Notes: generated by a model from the sequence alone, not told the origin. Positions 1 to 8,590 are shown, counted from the first letter of the stretch. The stretch: DNA of 43,238 nucleotides from Chloroflexota bacterium (GCA_016234485.1 JACRBL010000009.1:1-43238); one strand, 5' to 3'. Translations and numbers: made by a program.

Positions 1-2
1 AA

Positions 3-128
3 GAATTGGCTTGCGCAAACAAACTGCACGACTCGATGGATGAGGTACTGGCTTCTGCCGAATACATGCTGGCACAACAGAATAAACCAACCAGCACTTT
101 CCATTTGTCGTTTTCTAAACTTCTATGA
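3..128 (+). CDS. C-terminal end of an unidentified protein (partial)
   Basis: An open frame enters from the left edge and ends at TGA 126-128. The 41 visible residues are polar and helix-like (SMDEVLASAEYMLAQQ core), with no stop in frame. The stop lies 8 bases from the stop of the convergent DUF1905 gene, which is a normal convergent arrangement. I do not recognise the family. The call rests only on an open frame of plausible composition, so it could be chance. Confidence 0.4.
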   Translation, partial: ELACANKLHDSMDEVLASAEYMLAQQNKPTSTFHLSFSKLL

Positions 129-136
129 ACGACTAC

Positions 137-427
137 TTAGAAAAGTTGTATTTCAATCTTTATCGCAACCTTATCGCCCACTTCCACCTTCTCCGCCTTC
201 TGGACGAGCATCTTGATCGGCACGAGATAGAGACCATTTTTAGGAAATAGCGAAGTCGTCCACGTTGTCTTGCCGATCTTTGCCTGGACGGGAATCACAC
301 CCCAGCCATAGGTGACTTCTCTCGAAACCGATTTGATCTCGCGGCTCGCCTCCTCGGGGACAGACACGAAGAGATAGGGAGCGGGTCCACGCCAGTAGAA
401 GATTTCGCCTGTGAATTCCATAACCAT
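137..427 (-). CDS. DUF1905 domain protein
   Basis: A small protein of 96 residues matching the DUF1905 family throughout: an opening FTGEIFYWRGPAPYLFVSVP stretch, a central TYGWGVIPVQAKIG, then TTSLFPKNGLYLVPIK and a charged VGDKVAIKIE end. Family members fold as a small beta-barrel; their biochemical function is not established. The frame is open to 475, but I choose the ATG at 427 because GGAGAAAG lies just upstream at correct spacing, while the farther start has no ribosome site. It follows pbpC on the same strand with a 62-base gap, so the two may be co-transcribed. Confidence 0.8.
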   Translation of the reverse strand: MVMEFTGEIFYWRGPAPYLFVSVPEEASREIKSVSREVTYGWGVIPVQAKIGKTTWTTSLFPKNGLYLVPIKMLVQKAEKVEVGDKVAIKIEIQLF

Positions 428-489
428 AAAACTTTCTCCATTTATCATTTTGACGCTAAACTGAATGTGCCACAAGTATACACTGGCCG

Positions 490-2928
490 CTATTGAGAAA
501 CCGTCACAACGATCGCTTCGCTGGTGATGATTTCTCCGTTAACCGTCACGCCTGTTGCCCAGACTCTATGCTCGCCTGCGGTGAGTTGCCACCAGGCTTG
601 AAACGGGGACTCGTTCAAGGTGGCGAGCGGGACTCCATCCACCCAAATGGTGACTTGAGAGATTCCCGCGCCGACGACGGCTTCGATCAGTAATTTTTGC
701 GCGGACGCGTCGAAGGCCGGGTCAACGCGGTACGTGGAATTGGGTCGCGGCGAAATGAGCGCGATCTGCGGTTGGGCGGACGCTTCGCTGGAATGGGGAA
801 TATCTGCCAGCAACGGAAGTCCCTGCGAGCGCGCCCAGCGATGCGCGCTGATGGGCAGATCGAGGACGATTCTCGTTTGGATGCGGTCGGCGGGCGTGGA
901 CGCGTCGGCGAGGGAGCCTGTCAGCGCGTCAACGGTCACTTGCTGGAAGATGGTGTCGGATAAGGTGGGTTCTGTCCCTGCGATGAACCATTCCGTGCGG
1001 GTGTGGTCGCAGAACTCGGTGGGGAGCAGGCCAGAGAGCGCGCAGACTTCTACTTGAATCAATCCTTCTGGACGCGCGAACTCGCGCTTGGGTTTGCCTT
1101 CCAGCGCTTTGCGAATCACCTCATGCCAGATGGGGGCCGCGCCTGTGAGACCCGTCACCTCTTTCATGGCTTTGTAATCGCTGTTACCGACCCACACGCC
1201 GACGACAAGGTATGGCGTGTAGCCAATCGTCCAGTTGTCGTGGAAGTTGGTGGTGGTGCCCGTCTTGACCGCGGCGGGGCGGTCAATTTGTAGGGTGGAG
1301 TTGTGGCCAAAGCCGAGGGCGCGCGCGTCGTCGTCGGTGAGGATATCGCTGAGGAGCCAGACCAAGCGCGCGTCCAGGATTTGAAGCGAGGCGGGAGAGT
1401 CGGGCTGGTAGAGTAGAGTCCCGTCTGCGTTGTGGATATCCAGAATGGCGGAGCGATCCGTCTTCACGCCCTGGTTTGCAAGGACGGCGTACGCGCCTGT
1501 CAACTCGAGCAGGGACATTTGTCCACCGCCGAGGGCGAGCGAGAGATCGTATTCGTTGGGGTCGCCGAGGGTGGTGATGCCGAGTTGTTCGGCGAAATGA
1601 ATCGTGTTGGCGATGCCCGCGTGATCGAGCGCAAGGACGGCGGGGATGTTGAGCGAGGAGGCGAGCGCCTGTCGGACGGGGACGAGGCCGTGTTCGAGAC
1701 CATCATAATTTTTGGGCGTGTACGACTCGCCTTCATGGGTGGGGAAGGTGGTCGTCACGTCGAGCATGGGAGTGGCGGCTGTCCAGGGATTTGGATTGTC
1801 TGGGTTGAGGGTTTGCGCGTAGAGAAACGGCTTGAAGGCCGAGCCAGGCTGACGCCGCGAAATCGTCATGTTGATCGAGCCTTGAATTGTTTCGTCGAAA
1901 TAATCCGCCGAGCCGACCATCGCGAGAATCTCTCCCGTCTGCGGATCAAGCGCGACCAACGCGGCGTTGTTGACGTTCTGTTCGGGCGCGCGCTCGCGGA
2001 TTTCCTTGATTTGACGCGTGATGGCTTCTTCTGCAATTTGCTGGATGTTCAGGTCGAGCGTGGTGCGGACGATGAGACTCTGCGCGGGGTTGAGTTCTCC
2101 CTCTGTAAACATGGTGTCGAGTTGCGATTTGACCATCCAAACAAAATGCGGCGCGCGGATGGGGTAAGGCGTTTCGGTGTAGTGGAGAATGGTCTCTTCG
2201 GCGAGGGCGCGTTCGGATGCGGTGATGTATCCATCCTTTTCCATCAAGCCCAACACCACCCGTTGCCGCTCGAGCGCGGCGTCGGAATTTGTGAACGGGT
2301 TGTAGACGCCTGGCGATTGGGGCAGTCCCGCGATCAGCGCACATTCGGGCAGGGTGAGCTCTGCCGCCGACTTGCCGAAAAAAGTTTGCGACGAGGCTTC
2401 CACGCCGTAGGCCATGCCGCCGTAGTAGGTTTGATTTAGGTAGAGCGCGAGGATATCGTCTTTGGAGAGTTGACGCGTCATCTGCCAGGCGAGCACGATC
2501 TCGCGCGCCTTGCGACGCGGGGACCGCGTGCCGAGTTCTTCTGTCAACAGCAGGTTGCGCGCCACTTGTTGGGTGATGGTGCTTCCGCCTGCGAGCGTTT
2601 CTCCGCCCTGCAGGTTGATCCACAGCGCGCGGATGATGCCCTCCACATCCACGCCTGGGTTGGTGTAGAAGTTCCTATCTTCGACCGCGATGGTCGCGTC
2701 TTTCATGCACTGCGGGATGGACGCGAAGGCCAGCGGGGCATGCCGTCCGCCCTCGGTGGGGAGGACCTCGTAGAGCAAGACCCCGTTTCGGTCCGTGATG
2801 CGAAGCGAGGGCTGGAGGAGGCGCGCGGAGAGCGAGTCCACGCGCGGGAGGTCGTGGAAGAGGTAAACATAGAGGGCCGCGAAGGTCGCGGCCAGGATCG
2901 CCCCAAGGAGGAGAAGTCGTTTTTTCAT
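490..2928 (-). CDS. pbpC: Bifunctional penicillin-binding protein, PBP1C type
   Basis: Membrane-anchored peptidoglycan polymerase and crosslinker of 812 residues. Residues 4-24 form the N-terminal membrane anchor. The glycosyltransferase 51 domain (about 50-220) carries the catalytic EDRNFY with Glu83 and GGSTITQQ at 114-121. The transpeptidase domain has the SAFK active-site tetrad at 363-366, SLN at 425-427 and KTG at 555-557, so both activities look intact. Residues from about 715 form the extra C-terminal beta-rich domain typical of PBP1C proteins. There is no Shine-Dalgarno site at the ATG; a TATAAT box lies only 10 bases upstream, suggesting a nearly leaderless message. DUF1905 follows on the same strand. 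Confidence 0.93.
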   Translation of the reverse strand: MKKRLLLLGAILAATFAALYVYLFHDLPRVDSLSARLLQPSLRITDRNGVLLYEVLPTEGGRHAPLAFASIPQCMKDATIAVEDRNFYTNPGVDVEGIIRALWINLQGGETLAGGSTITQQVARNLLLTEELGTRSPRRKAREIVLAWQMTRQLSKDDILALYLNQTYYGGMAYGVEASSQTFFGKSAAELTLPECALIAGLPQSPGVYNPFTNSDAALERQRVVLGLMEKDGYITASERALAEETILHYTETPYPIRAPHFVWMVKSQLDTMFTEGELNPAQSLIVRTTLDLNIQQIAEEAITRQIKEIRERAPEQNVNNAALVALDPQTGEILAMVGSADYFDETIQGSINMTISRRQPGSAFKPFLYAQTLNPDNPNPWTAATPMLDVTTTFPTHEGESYTPKNYDGLEHGLVPVRQALASSLNIPAVLALDHAGIANTIHFAEQLGITTLGDPNEYDLSLALGGGQMSLLELTGAYAVLANQGVKTDRSAILDIHNADGTLLYQPDSPASLQILDARLVWLLSDILTDDDARALGFGHNSTLQIDRPAAVKTGTTTNFHDNWTIGYTPYLVVGVWVGNSDYKAMKEVTGLTGAAPIWHEVIRKALEGKPKREFARPEGLIQVEVCALSGLLPTEFCDHTRTEWFIAGTEPTLSDTIFQQVTVDALTGSLADASTPADRIQTRIVLDLPISAHRWARSQGLPLLADIPHSSEASAQPQIALISPRPNSTYRVDPAFDASAQKLLIEAVVGAGISQVTIWVDGVPLATLNESPFQAWWQLTAGEHRVWATGVTVNGEIITSEAIVVTVSQ

Positions 2929-2938
2929 GTCGGCGAAG

Positions 2939-2944
2939 ATTATA
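2939..2944 (-). promoter_or_regulatory. -10 box of pbpC
   Basis: TATAAT on the minus strand, 10 bases before the pbpC ATG. The expected start of transcription falls within a few bases of the start codon. The -35 region is weak. No ribosome binding site is present. Confidence 0.5.
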
Positions 2945-3012
2945 ACTTTGAGCGTCCCTCGTTTGTTCCTCCGCTAATCGTGCAACGCAAGGTTGATGGC
3001 GCAATGCCCAAA

Positions 3013-3029
3013 GATGGTCAGCGGATGCC
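3013..3029. repeat. Solo copy of the 3371-3467 repeat word
   Basis: Seventeen bases (ATGGTCAGCGGATGCCT) match 3371-3387 at 16 positions. The two copies flank the small hypothetical gene at 3072-3335. Confidence 0.5.
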
Positions 3030-3071
3030 TGCTTCAAATTTGGAGAGAAGGGTGGGAAATCTGGAATTCGG

Positions 3072-3335
3072 TCACGCATTTTTGAGCAACGCTGAAACTT
3101 GCGCGGGGGTGATTGACAAACGCTGCTCAAAAGGCGGGAGGATTGGAAGCAATTTCTCTTCAATCTTTTCATAAACGTCAATGTAGCCACGATCTGAGAC
3201 TAACTGAAATTTTCTTTCTTTTATTTGTAAATCTGCAAACCATCCCATGTTCCAAAATCCCACGGAGATTAGTTTCCATTCATCGCCTAGAAATTGCATG
3301 ATTTGGTTAAGTTCAATGGGGTTTTTTCTTGTCAT
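3072..3335 (-). CDS. Hypothetical protein, 87 residues
   Basis: Open frame ATG to stop with a globular, aromatic-rich N-terminal half (WKLISVGFWNMGWFADLQ) and a helical C-terminal half. No family recognised. It is more AT-rich than its neighbours and lies between two copies of an AGCGGAT-type repeat, which suggests an accessory gene or remnant. The ribosome site is poor (GAGAA only). Confidence is moderate because it is short. Confidence 0.45.
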   Translation of the reverse strand: MTRKNPIELNQIMQFLGDEWKLISVGFWNMGWFADLQIKERKFQLVSDRGYIDVYEKIEEKLLPILPPFEQRLSITPAQVSALLKNA

Positions 3336-3370
3336 GGGAAATTCTCGTGTTTGGCGCGAACCAGAAAGTG

Positions 3371-3467
3371 ATGATCAGCGGATGCCTTCGGCAAGCGGAT
3401 AAGCGGATGGGGTGATTCCCCGCCATGTCGACTTTCATCCGCTTATCCGCTTAATATCCGCTGACCA
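3371..3467. repeat. Nested inverted repeat of AAGCGGAT octamers
   Basis: Two tandem AAGCGGAT units at 3393-3409 face a perfect 17-base complement at 3436-3452. An outer pair (ATGATCAGCGGAT and ATATCCGCTGACC, about 3371-3383 and 3455-3467) extends the palindrome. The spacer of 26 bases is unrelated. It fills most of the gap between the hypothetical gene and the lectin-like gene. Confidence 0.8.
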
Positions 3468-3518
3468 TTGTTCACGGACGCAAGTTTCCTGACTTTGCGC
3501 CGTAATACTAATCTTCGA

Positions 3519-4307
3519 TTATTTTGGAGCCGCGCTGATCTCAAAGAAGTCAAAGAGCGCCATCGCGGGGGCGCGCTGATTCCCAGCCGCGATCAAGCCA
3601 ACATGGGTGGGTTGGAAGTCGATCGTGTATTTCGAGAAGCGCACCCATACTTCGCCGTTGCTGGAAACATCCAGCGCGTACTCGTTGTTGCGGCGCGTTA
3701 CGCGCAGGATTATCGGCGAGATGGCGTTATAGGATGACGCCTCGTTTGGCGTTCCGATGCGGTAATCTTGATAGTATTGGATGTAGACGCCAGATTTGAT
3801 GCACGGCTCGCCAAATCCACGGCAATAGGAGCGCCCGATCTGAAAATGATTCGCGTCCGATGCGTAGAAGATCAAACCCACGAACTGGAAATTGTCGGTC
3901 GGGCGGAAGGTGAACATGGTCGTCACCTGAATATCGCCCTCCGGGATCGGGTACAGAAGCACATTGGTAGCGTTGCTTTCACGCACGATTCCCGTGGACA
4001 GCGTCATTTGCAGATAGCCTGGGAGGGCGGTCAGGTTCCACGCGGCGCGGTCTTCGTTTATCCACACCCAGCCAGGCGCGAGCGCGCCTTTGAAGTCATC
4101 GCGGAAAATGGGCGGGACGGGTGTGGCTGTCGGCGTTTCGGTGGGAGGCAGGGGCGTATCCACAAAGATCGGCAATTCCACTTCGGTTCTTGTGGGTAAT
4201 TGCAAAATACCAGACGACTCCTCCGGCGCGCTTGGGCCAAACTGGAGCATCGTTAGAATCAAGATGATCGCAATAATAGGCAGGGCGATTTGGGCAAAGG
4301 TTTTCAT
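3519..4307 (-). CDS. Membrane-anchored concanavalin-like (DUF1349-type) protein
   Basis: 262 residues: an N-terminal hydrophobic segment (about 7-23), a low-complexity linker rich in Pro and Thr (PTETPTATPVPP near 55-66), then a jelly-roll domain starting RDDFKGALAPGWVW that resembles the DUF1349 and beta-xylosidase C-terminal lectin/glucanase fold. No catalytic residues can be assigned, so a carbohydrate-binding surface role is inference. The hydrophobic start could be an uncleaved anchor, as no lipobox Cys is seen. The Pro/Thr linker is common in Anaerolineae exported proteins. It is divergent from the TetR operon. Confidence 0.75.
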   Translation of the reverse strand: MKTFAQIALPIIAIILILTMLQFGPSAPEESSGILQLPTRTEVELPIFVDTPLPPTETPTATPVPPIFRDDFKGALAPGWVWINEDRAAWNLTALPGYLQMTLSTGIVRESNATNVLLYPIPEGDIQVTTMFTFRPTDNFQFVGLIFYASDANHFQIGRSYCRGFGEPCIKSGVYIQYYQDYRIGTPNEASSYNAISPIILRVTRRNNEYALDVSSNGEVWVRFSKYTIDFQPTHVGLIAAGNQRAPAMALFDFFEISAAPK

Positions 4308-4387
4308 GGGGTTTCGCTTTCTCTAAAAATAAACGGAAATAGGACGTTGCGCAGATATGTGAATGTATAACTCAACTTACGAAGTAC

Positions 4388-4406
4388 GACAAGACCGCCT
4401 CTTGTC
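4388..4406. repeat. Short perfect hairpin in the divergent intergenic gap
   Basis: GACAAGA, five-base loop, TCTTGTC. It lies between the divergent lectin-like gene and tetR, about 65 bases upstream of the tetR -35 box. Function unknown. Apart from this hairpin and the tetR promoter I see nothing else in 4308-4531. Confidence 0.4.
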
Positions 4407-4469
4407 AGGCTCGGGGATTTAAATTACCACAACATTTGCCAAGTCCGTTTGGAATCAGCCGCTCAACTC

Positions 4470-4498
4470 TTGACGCCTCCGTGCATCAAGGGTAATAT
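4470..4498 (+). promoter_or_regulatory. Sigma70-type promoter of the fatty-acid operon
   Basis: TTGACG at 4470-4475 and TAATAT at 4493-4498 with an exact 17-base spacer. Transcription should begin near 4505, inside the operator. Confidence 0.8.
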
Positions 4499-4501
4499 GT
4501 G

Positions 4502-4521
4502 CCTACCGACCGTTCGGTAGG
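4502..4521. promoter_or_regulatory. TetR operator palindrome
   Basis: A 20-base palindrome, CCTACCGACCGTTCGGTAGG, broken only at one central pair. It begins 4 bases after the -10 box and ends just before the AGGGAG ribosome site of tetR, so bound repressor would block initiation. This is the size and symmetry expected of a TetR-family dimer site, and implies autoregulation of the whole operon. Confidence 0.8.
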
Positions 4522-4531
4522 GAGAGCCCGT

Positions 4532-5092
4532 ATGACCCGTGATGATATCCTCGACGCCGCCGCCCAGGTTTTCCGCAAAAAGGGATTCCATGGCGCATCC
4601 ATGGCCGCCATTGCAAAGTCCGTCAATTTGCAAAAGGCGAGCCTGTACCACCACGTCTCCAGCAAGCAGGAGATACTTTTGGAACTTCTCGATCGTGCCA
4701 TTGAAATGCTCACCGAGCGGATCGCGCCGTTGGCGGGGGATTCTGCTTCGGCTGATAAAAAATTGCGCGCCATGATCCGCGCTTATATGCAGATATTAGC
4801 CGAACACGCCGACCTGGCTTCCGTGCTTCTTTTCGAGCATCGTTCGCTCGAATCCAAACAACATGCCCGTCACATCCCGAATCGCGACCGATTCGAGGCT
4901 TTGTGGCGGGATGTTATTTTAGATGGGACGCGCGCGGGCCTGTTTAACTGCCCCGACCCCGGACTCACCGTCCGCGCTCTGCTCGGTTCGCTCAACTGGA
5001 CCGTGACGTGGTTCCGTCCGAATGGCGATCTCACCATCGAGCAGATCGCCGACCGAAATGCCGACCTCCTCTTCAATGGTTTGCTGGCATAG
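4532..5092 (+). CDS. TetR-family repressor of fatty-acid operon
   Basis: 186 residues, normal for the family. The N-terminal helix-turn-helix is clear: ILDAAAQVFRKKGFHGASMA, then the recognition helix region NLQKASLYHHVSSKQEIL. The C-terminal ligand domain resembles regulators of fatty-acid and acyl-CoA catabolism; the acyl-CoA ligand is inference from the downstream beta-oxidation genes. The frame is also open from ATG 4499, but that start lies within the operator and lacks a ribosome site, so ATG 4532 preceded by AGGGAG is chosen. It is first in an operon running to 12722. Confidence 0.88.
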   Translation: MTRDDILDAAAQVFRKKGFHGASMAAIAKSVNLQKASLYHHVSSKQEILLELLDRAIEMLTERIAPLAGDSASADKKLRAMIRAYMQILAEHADLASVLLFEHRSLESKQHARHIPNRDRFEALWRDVILDGTRAGLFNCPDPGLTVRALLGSLNWTVTWFRPNGDLTIEQIADRNADLLFNGLLA

Positions 5093-6160
5093 ATGACCGA
5101 CGCTCCCGCCTTTCAATCTTTCACAACTTCGCGCGGCGCGCGGGTCTTTGCGATTCCGCTGGAGGCGTTTCCGAGTTTCTACGCGTACGCGTACCTCGTC
5201 TGCGCGGGGGACACGTTCACATTGATCGACGCGGGCTCTGGGAGCGAGCGAAGTCACGCGGATTTGGAAGCGGGATTCCAGCAGGCTTCTGCCGCGCTGG
5301 GAAAGTCGGTCACGTTTGCCGATCTCACCCACGTCCTCATCACGCACGGACACATTGACCATTTCGGCGGCATCTCCAAATTGCGCGAATTGACAAAGGC
5401 GCGGATCGGCATCCACGAATTGGATTACCAAACTGTTGCTCATCACGAAACCCGCCTCGCCATCATTGGCCGTCGGTTGGAGAATTTTTTGGAGCAGGCA
5501 GGAGTCGACCCCGAATCCCGCGCGGATTTGTTGCGGACCTATCGGTTCACCAAAGGCCTTTACCATTCCGTGCAGGTTGATTTCACCTTTGAAGCCGCGG
5601 GTCAAAAGATCGGCGATTATGAATGGATCCACCTCCCAGGTCATTGCCCTGGGCAGGTTGCCATCAAACTGGACGATGTGGTGTTCTGCGGCGATCACGT
5701 GATCGAGAATGTCACGCCGCATCAATCTCCCGAGGAGTTGACGCCCTTCCTGGGGATCCGTCACTATCTCGAATCGCTTTCCATTTTTGCGCGCTGGGCA
5801 GAAGGAGCGCGTTTCGTTCTTGGCGGGCATGGGCAGATCCAAAATCTTGAAACGCGCATGGAGGAAATTCGCGCCAATTTGAACCATCGGCTTCGTCAAA
5901 CGCTCGAAGCGTTCCGCGAACCGAACACCGTCGCCGCGGCCTGTCGTCAGGTCTATGGCGAGATCGGCGGATACAACGCCTTGCTCGTCATTGAGAAGAC
6001 CGGCGCGTATGTGGAATATCTTTCCCAGCGCGGCCTGCTTGAAATTTGCAACTTGAACGATCTTGAAGCCGACGGGAATCCCGTCATTCAATATCGTTGT
6101 TCAAATCCGAATCCAGAAATGGAACGAATCCCAAAGGAGAGGGCTGATGTACTCGTTTGA
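5093..6160 (+). CDS. MBL-fold metallohydrolase
   Basis: 355 residues. The metallo-beta-lactamase signature THGHIDHFGG (HxHxDH) is intact, followed by a further metal-ligand His in HLPGHCPGQ, an Asp in VFCGDHV and a His in LGGHGQ, so a binuclear metal site is likely. A C-terminal helical extension after about residue 250 is of the type seen in MBL hydrolases that accompany fatty-acid operons. The substrate is unknown; a thioesterase or lactonase role would fit but is inference. The ATG directly follows the tetR stop, and its own end overlaps the next gene by 14 bases, indicating coupled translation. Confidence 0.85.
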   Translation: MTDAPAFQSFTTSRGARVFAIPLEAFPSFYAYAYLVCAGDTFTLIDAGSGSERSHADLEAGFQQASAALGKSVTFADLTHVLITHGHIDHFGGISKLRELTKARIGIHELDYQTVAHHETRLAIIGRRLENFLEQAGVDPESRADLLRTYRFTKGLYHSVQVDFTFEAAGQKIGDYEWIHLPGHCPGQVAIKLDDVVFCGDHVIENVTPHQSPEELTPFLGIRHYLESLSIFARWAEGARFVLGGHGQIQNLETRMEEIRANLNHRLRQTLEAFREPNTVAAACRQVYGEIGGYNALLVIEKTGAYVEYLSQRGLLEICNLNDLEADGNPVIQYRCSNPNPEMERIPKERADVLV

Positions 6161-7244
6161 ACCCAACGAAGAACAAAAAATGTTGATCGAAACAGTGGGC
6201 AAGTACGCGATCAACGACCTGCGCCCCGTGGCGCGGGAAGCGGAGGAGGGCAAATCTCTACCTCCGAAACTGGTCGCCAAGGGGTGGGAACTTGGCGTGT
6301 TGCAGGCCTCTATCCCCGAAGCCTACGGCGGATTTGGCGACCGATCCGCCGTGACGGGCGCGCTGGCGGGCGAGGAACTCGCGTTCGGCAACCTGGCGGG
6401 CGCGCTTGCGGTGGAAACGCCCAACCTGTTCGCGCTCCCCATTTTGCTGTGCGGGAGCGAGGAACAAAAACAGGAATACCTGCCGAAGATCGTCGAGGGA
6501 AACTGGGCGCCGTACACGTCCGCGCTGATCGAGTTTGCGTTCGATTTCGACCCGAATGCGCTCAAGACGACCGCGACGTTGAAAGGCGAGGAGTACGTCA
6601 TTACGGGCGAGAAGGCTTACGTTCCGTTCGCGAAGAACGCCGAAGCCATGATCGTCTACGCCGCGCTGGATGGCGTCACGCAGGGATTCATCGTCCCGAA
6701 GGCCGCGCCCGGCCTGACCGTCGAGAATGAAGCGGAAAAGATGATGGGACTCAACGCCCTGCCGACGTTCCGCGTCAGGCTGGACGGAGTCAAAGTCCCG
6801 CTCGCGAATCGTCTCGGCGGCGCGTCGGGACATGACTTTGAGCGGATTCTGGCTTCGATGCGCGTTGCCAACGCCGCGGCCGCGCTCGGCGTCTCGCGGG
6901 CCGCGTTCGAATATGCGCGCGATTATGCCAAGGAGCGCGAAGCCTTCGGCGTGAAGATCGCGCAGAAACAGGCCATCGCCTTCATGCTGGCCGAAATGGG
7001 CACGGAGATCGAAGCCATGCGCCTGCTCACGTGGGAAGCCGCGTGGAAATTGGACGCGGGCAAAGACGACGCGTTCATTGAAGCGTATCTCGCTTCGATG
7101 GGCGCGGCAGACATGGCGATGATGGTGACGGACCGCGCGGTGCAGATTCTCGGCGGCCACGGTTACATCCGCGAGCATCCCGTGGAAATGTGGATGCGCG
7201 AGGGGCGCGGCTTCGCGATGTTTACGGGATTTGCGATGGTATAG
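6147..7244 (+). CDS. Acyl-CoA dehydrogenase, lacking the C-terminal catalytic motif
   Basis: 365-residue flavoprotein of the acyl-CoA dehydrogenase family: N-terminal helical domain with ASIPEAYGGFG, middle beta domain, and C-terminal domain with REAFG (FAD-contacting) and ILGGHGYIREHPVEMWMREG. It ends soon after this, without the YEGT segment that carries the catalytic Glu in medium-chain enzymes. A Glu in DFERILASMRV sits where isovaleryl-type and long-chain enzymes place their base, so it may be active in that way or be a partner subunit of the next gene. Start ATG 6147 is preceded by AAGGAGAGG. Confidence 0.88.
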   Translation: MYSFEPNEEQKMLIETVGKYAINDLRPVAREAEEGKSLPPKLVAKGWELGVLQASIPEAYGGFGDRSAVTGALAGEELAFGNLAGALAVETPNLFALPILLCGSEEQKQEYLPKIVEGNWAPYTSALIEFAFDFDPNALKTTATLKGEEYVITGEKAYVPFAKNAEAMIVYAALDGVTQGFIVPKAAPGLTVENEAEKMMGLNALPTFRVRLDGVKVPLANRLGGASGHDFERILASMRVANAAAALGVSRAAFEYARDYAKEREAFGVKIAQKQAIAFMLAEMGTEIEAMRLLTWEAAWKLDAGKDDAFIEAYLASMGAADMAMMVTDRAVQILGGHGYIREHPVEMWMREGRGFAMFTGFAMV

Positions 7245-7302
7245 GTTACGTAACACGCAATACGAAGTAAGGAGTATTGCGTACTACGTGTTGCGTAAGG
7301 AG
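7245..7302. repeat. Heptamer repeat cluster between two acyl-CoA dehydrogenase genes
   Basis: Begins right after the stop codon and ends in the ribosome site of the next gene. Units of seven bases follow the pattern TAYTRCG or its complement (AATACGA, TATTGCG, TACTACG, TGTTGCG), and the last unit TAAGGAG is itself the Shine-Dalgarno. The two halves are inverted copies, so the RNA can fold into a hairpin. Confidence 0.8.
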
Positions 7303-7308
7303 CAAAAC

Positions 7309-8580
7309 ATGACAATCGAATTTGAAACCCCCAAACCAATAGCACAGACGCAATTGGTGTTGAAGACTGTTGCCGAAGAAATGATGCGCTCGAAGTCGCG
7401 TTACTTCGATGAGCACGAGCATGAGATCCCGTGGGATTACATGGAGTTCATGCACACGGCTATGAAGGCCATGGGCGCTGGCTCGCTCGCCCCGAAAAAA
7501 GAGAAGGGCAATGGACACGATGGCGGAGAACAAAAAGAAAAACGCCCATCGATCGCCTACCAGTCGCTGGCCTCGCAGATCGAAATGCTAGCCTGGGGCG
7601 ACGTGGGCTTTTACCTGATTACCCCCGGCGGCGGACTTGGCGCGGCGGCTGTCGCGGCGGCTGGTAATGACGCGCAGAAGGAAAAATATCTCGCCCGCTT
7701 CAGCGGTGAAAAACCGACCCTCGCGGCGATGTGCATGACCGAAGCGGGCGCAGGCTCAGATACATCGTCCATTCGCACGCGCGCCATGTTGGACGAGAAG
7801 ACCAACGAGTGGATTCTCAACGGCGAGAAAATCTTCGTCACCGCGGGCGACAAGTCTTTCACCGAGTACGAAAAACTCGGCAAGGGCTTCCTCGTCGTGT
7901 GGGCTTCGATTGATCCCTCGGCGGGACGCGCGGGCATGCGCTCGTTCGTTGTGGAAGCGGGGACGCCTGGAGTCAAAATCGCCAAGTTGGAGCACAAACT
8001 CGGCATCCGCGCGAGCGATACAGCTTCCATCTCGCTGGTGGATGCGCGCGTCCCGTTTGACGCGATCCTCGGCAGTCCGACCGTGGAGAAGACGACGACT
8101 GGCTTCAAGGGCGCGATGGCTACCTTCGACGCGACGAGGCCGCTGGTGGCCGCGTCCGGCCTGGGCGTCGCGCGCGCCGCGCTGGAGTTCCTGAAAGAGA
8201 AACTCGCGGAGAATGGAGTCCAAATCCGCTACGGTCTGCCTCGCCAAAAGTTGTCCAACATCGAACGTGAAGTGATTGACTGTGAGATCATGCTCAAGTC
8301 CGCATGGCTGTTGACGTTGAAGGCGGTCTGGATGGCCGACAACAAGAAATCCAACGCGCTCGAGTCTTCGATGAGCAAGGTGAAGGCGGGCGACGTGGGC
8401 ACGAAGATTACGCAGAAGGCTGTCGAGATTCTGGGTCCGCTCGGCTACAACCGCGAGTTTCTGCTTGAGAAGTGGTTCCGCGACGCGAAGATCACGGATA
8501 TCTACGAGGGGACGGGGCAGATCAATCGGCTTGTGGTCGCGAGGCAGATACTTGGATATTCGGGTGCAGAGTTGAGGTAA
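7309..8580 (+). CDS. Acyl-CoA dehydrogenase with intact catalytic Glu
   Basis: 423 residues. Recognisable segments are MTEAGAGSDTSS (flavin/substrate), NGEKIFVTAG, FDATRPLVAASGLGVARAAL and the C-terminal ITDIYEGTGQINRLVVAR with the catalytic Glu. The canonical RxxFG flavin-contact segment present in its neighbour is replaced by IRYGLPRQKLS, so the two adjacent proteins have complementary defects. There is an N-terminal charged insert (about residues 60-85). ATG 7309 has TAAGGAG at good spacing; a frame open farther upstream passes through the repeat and is rejected. Role: first step of beta-oxidation. Confidence 0.88.
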   Translation: MTIEFETPKPIAQTQLVLKTVAEEMMRSKSRYFDEHEHEIPWDYMEFMHTAMKAMGAGSLAPKKEKGNGHDGGEQKEKRPSIAYQSLASQIEMLAWGDVGFYLITPGGGLGAAAVAAAGNDAQKEKYLARFSGEKPTLAAMCMTEAGAGSDTSSIRTRAMLDEKTNEWILNGEKIFVTAGDKSFTEYEKLGKGFLVVWASIDPSAGRAGMRSFVVEAGTPGVKIAKLEHKLGIRASDTASISLVDARVPFDAILGSPTVEKTTTGFKGAMATFDATRPLVAASGLGVARAALEFLKEKLAENGVQIRYGLPRQKLSNIEREVIDCEIMLKSAWLLTLKAVWMADNKKSNALESSMSKVKAGDVGTKITQKAVEILGPLGYNREFLLEKWFRDAKITDIYEGTGQINRLVVARQILGYSGAELR

Positions 8581-8590
8581 TGGGTACATT

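Noticed and set aside
4499..4531. Upstream ATG for the TetR gene
   Set aside because: It lies inside the operator and at the expected transcription start, with no ribosome site; ATG 4532 follows AGGGAG.
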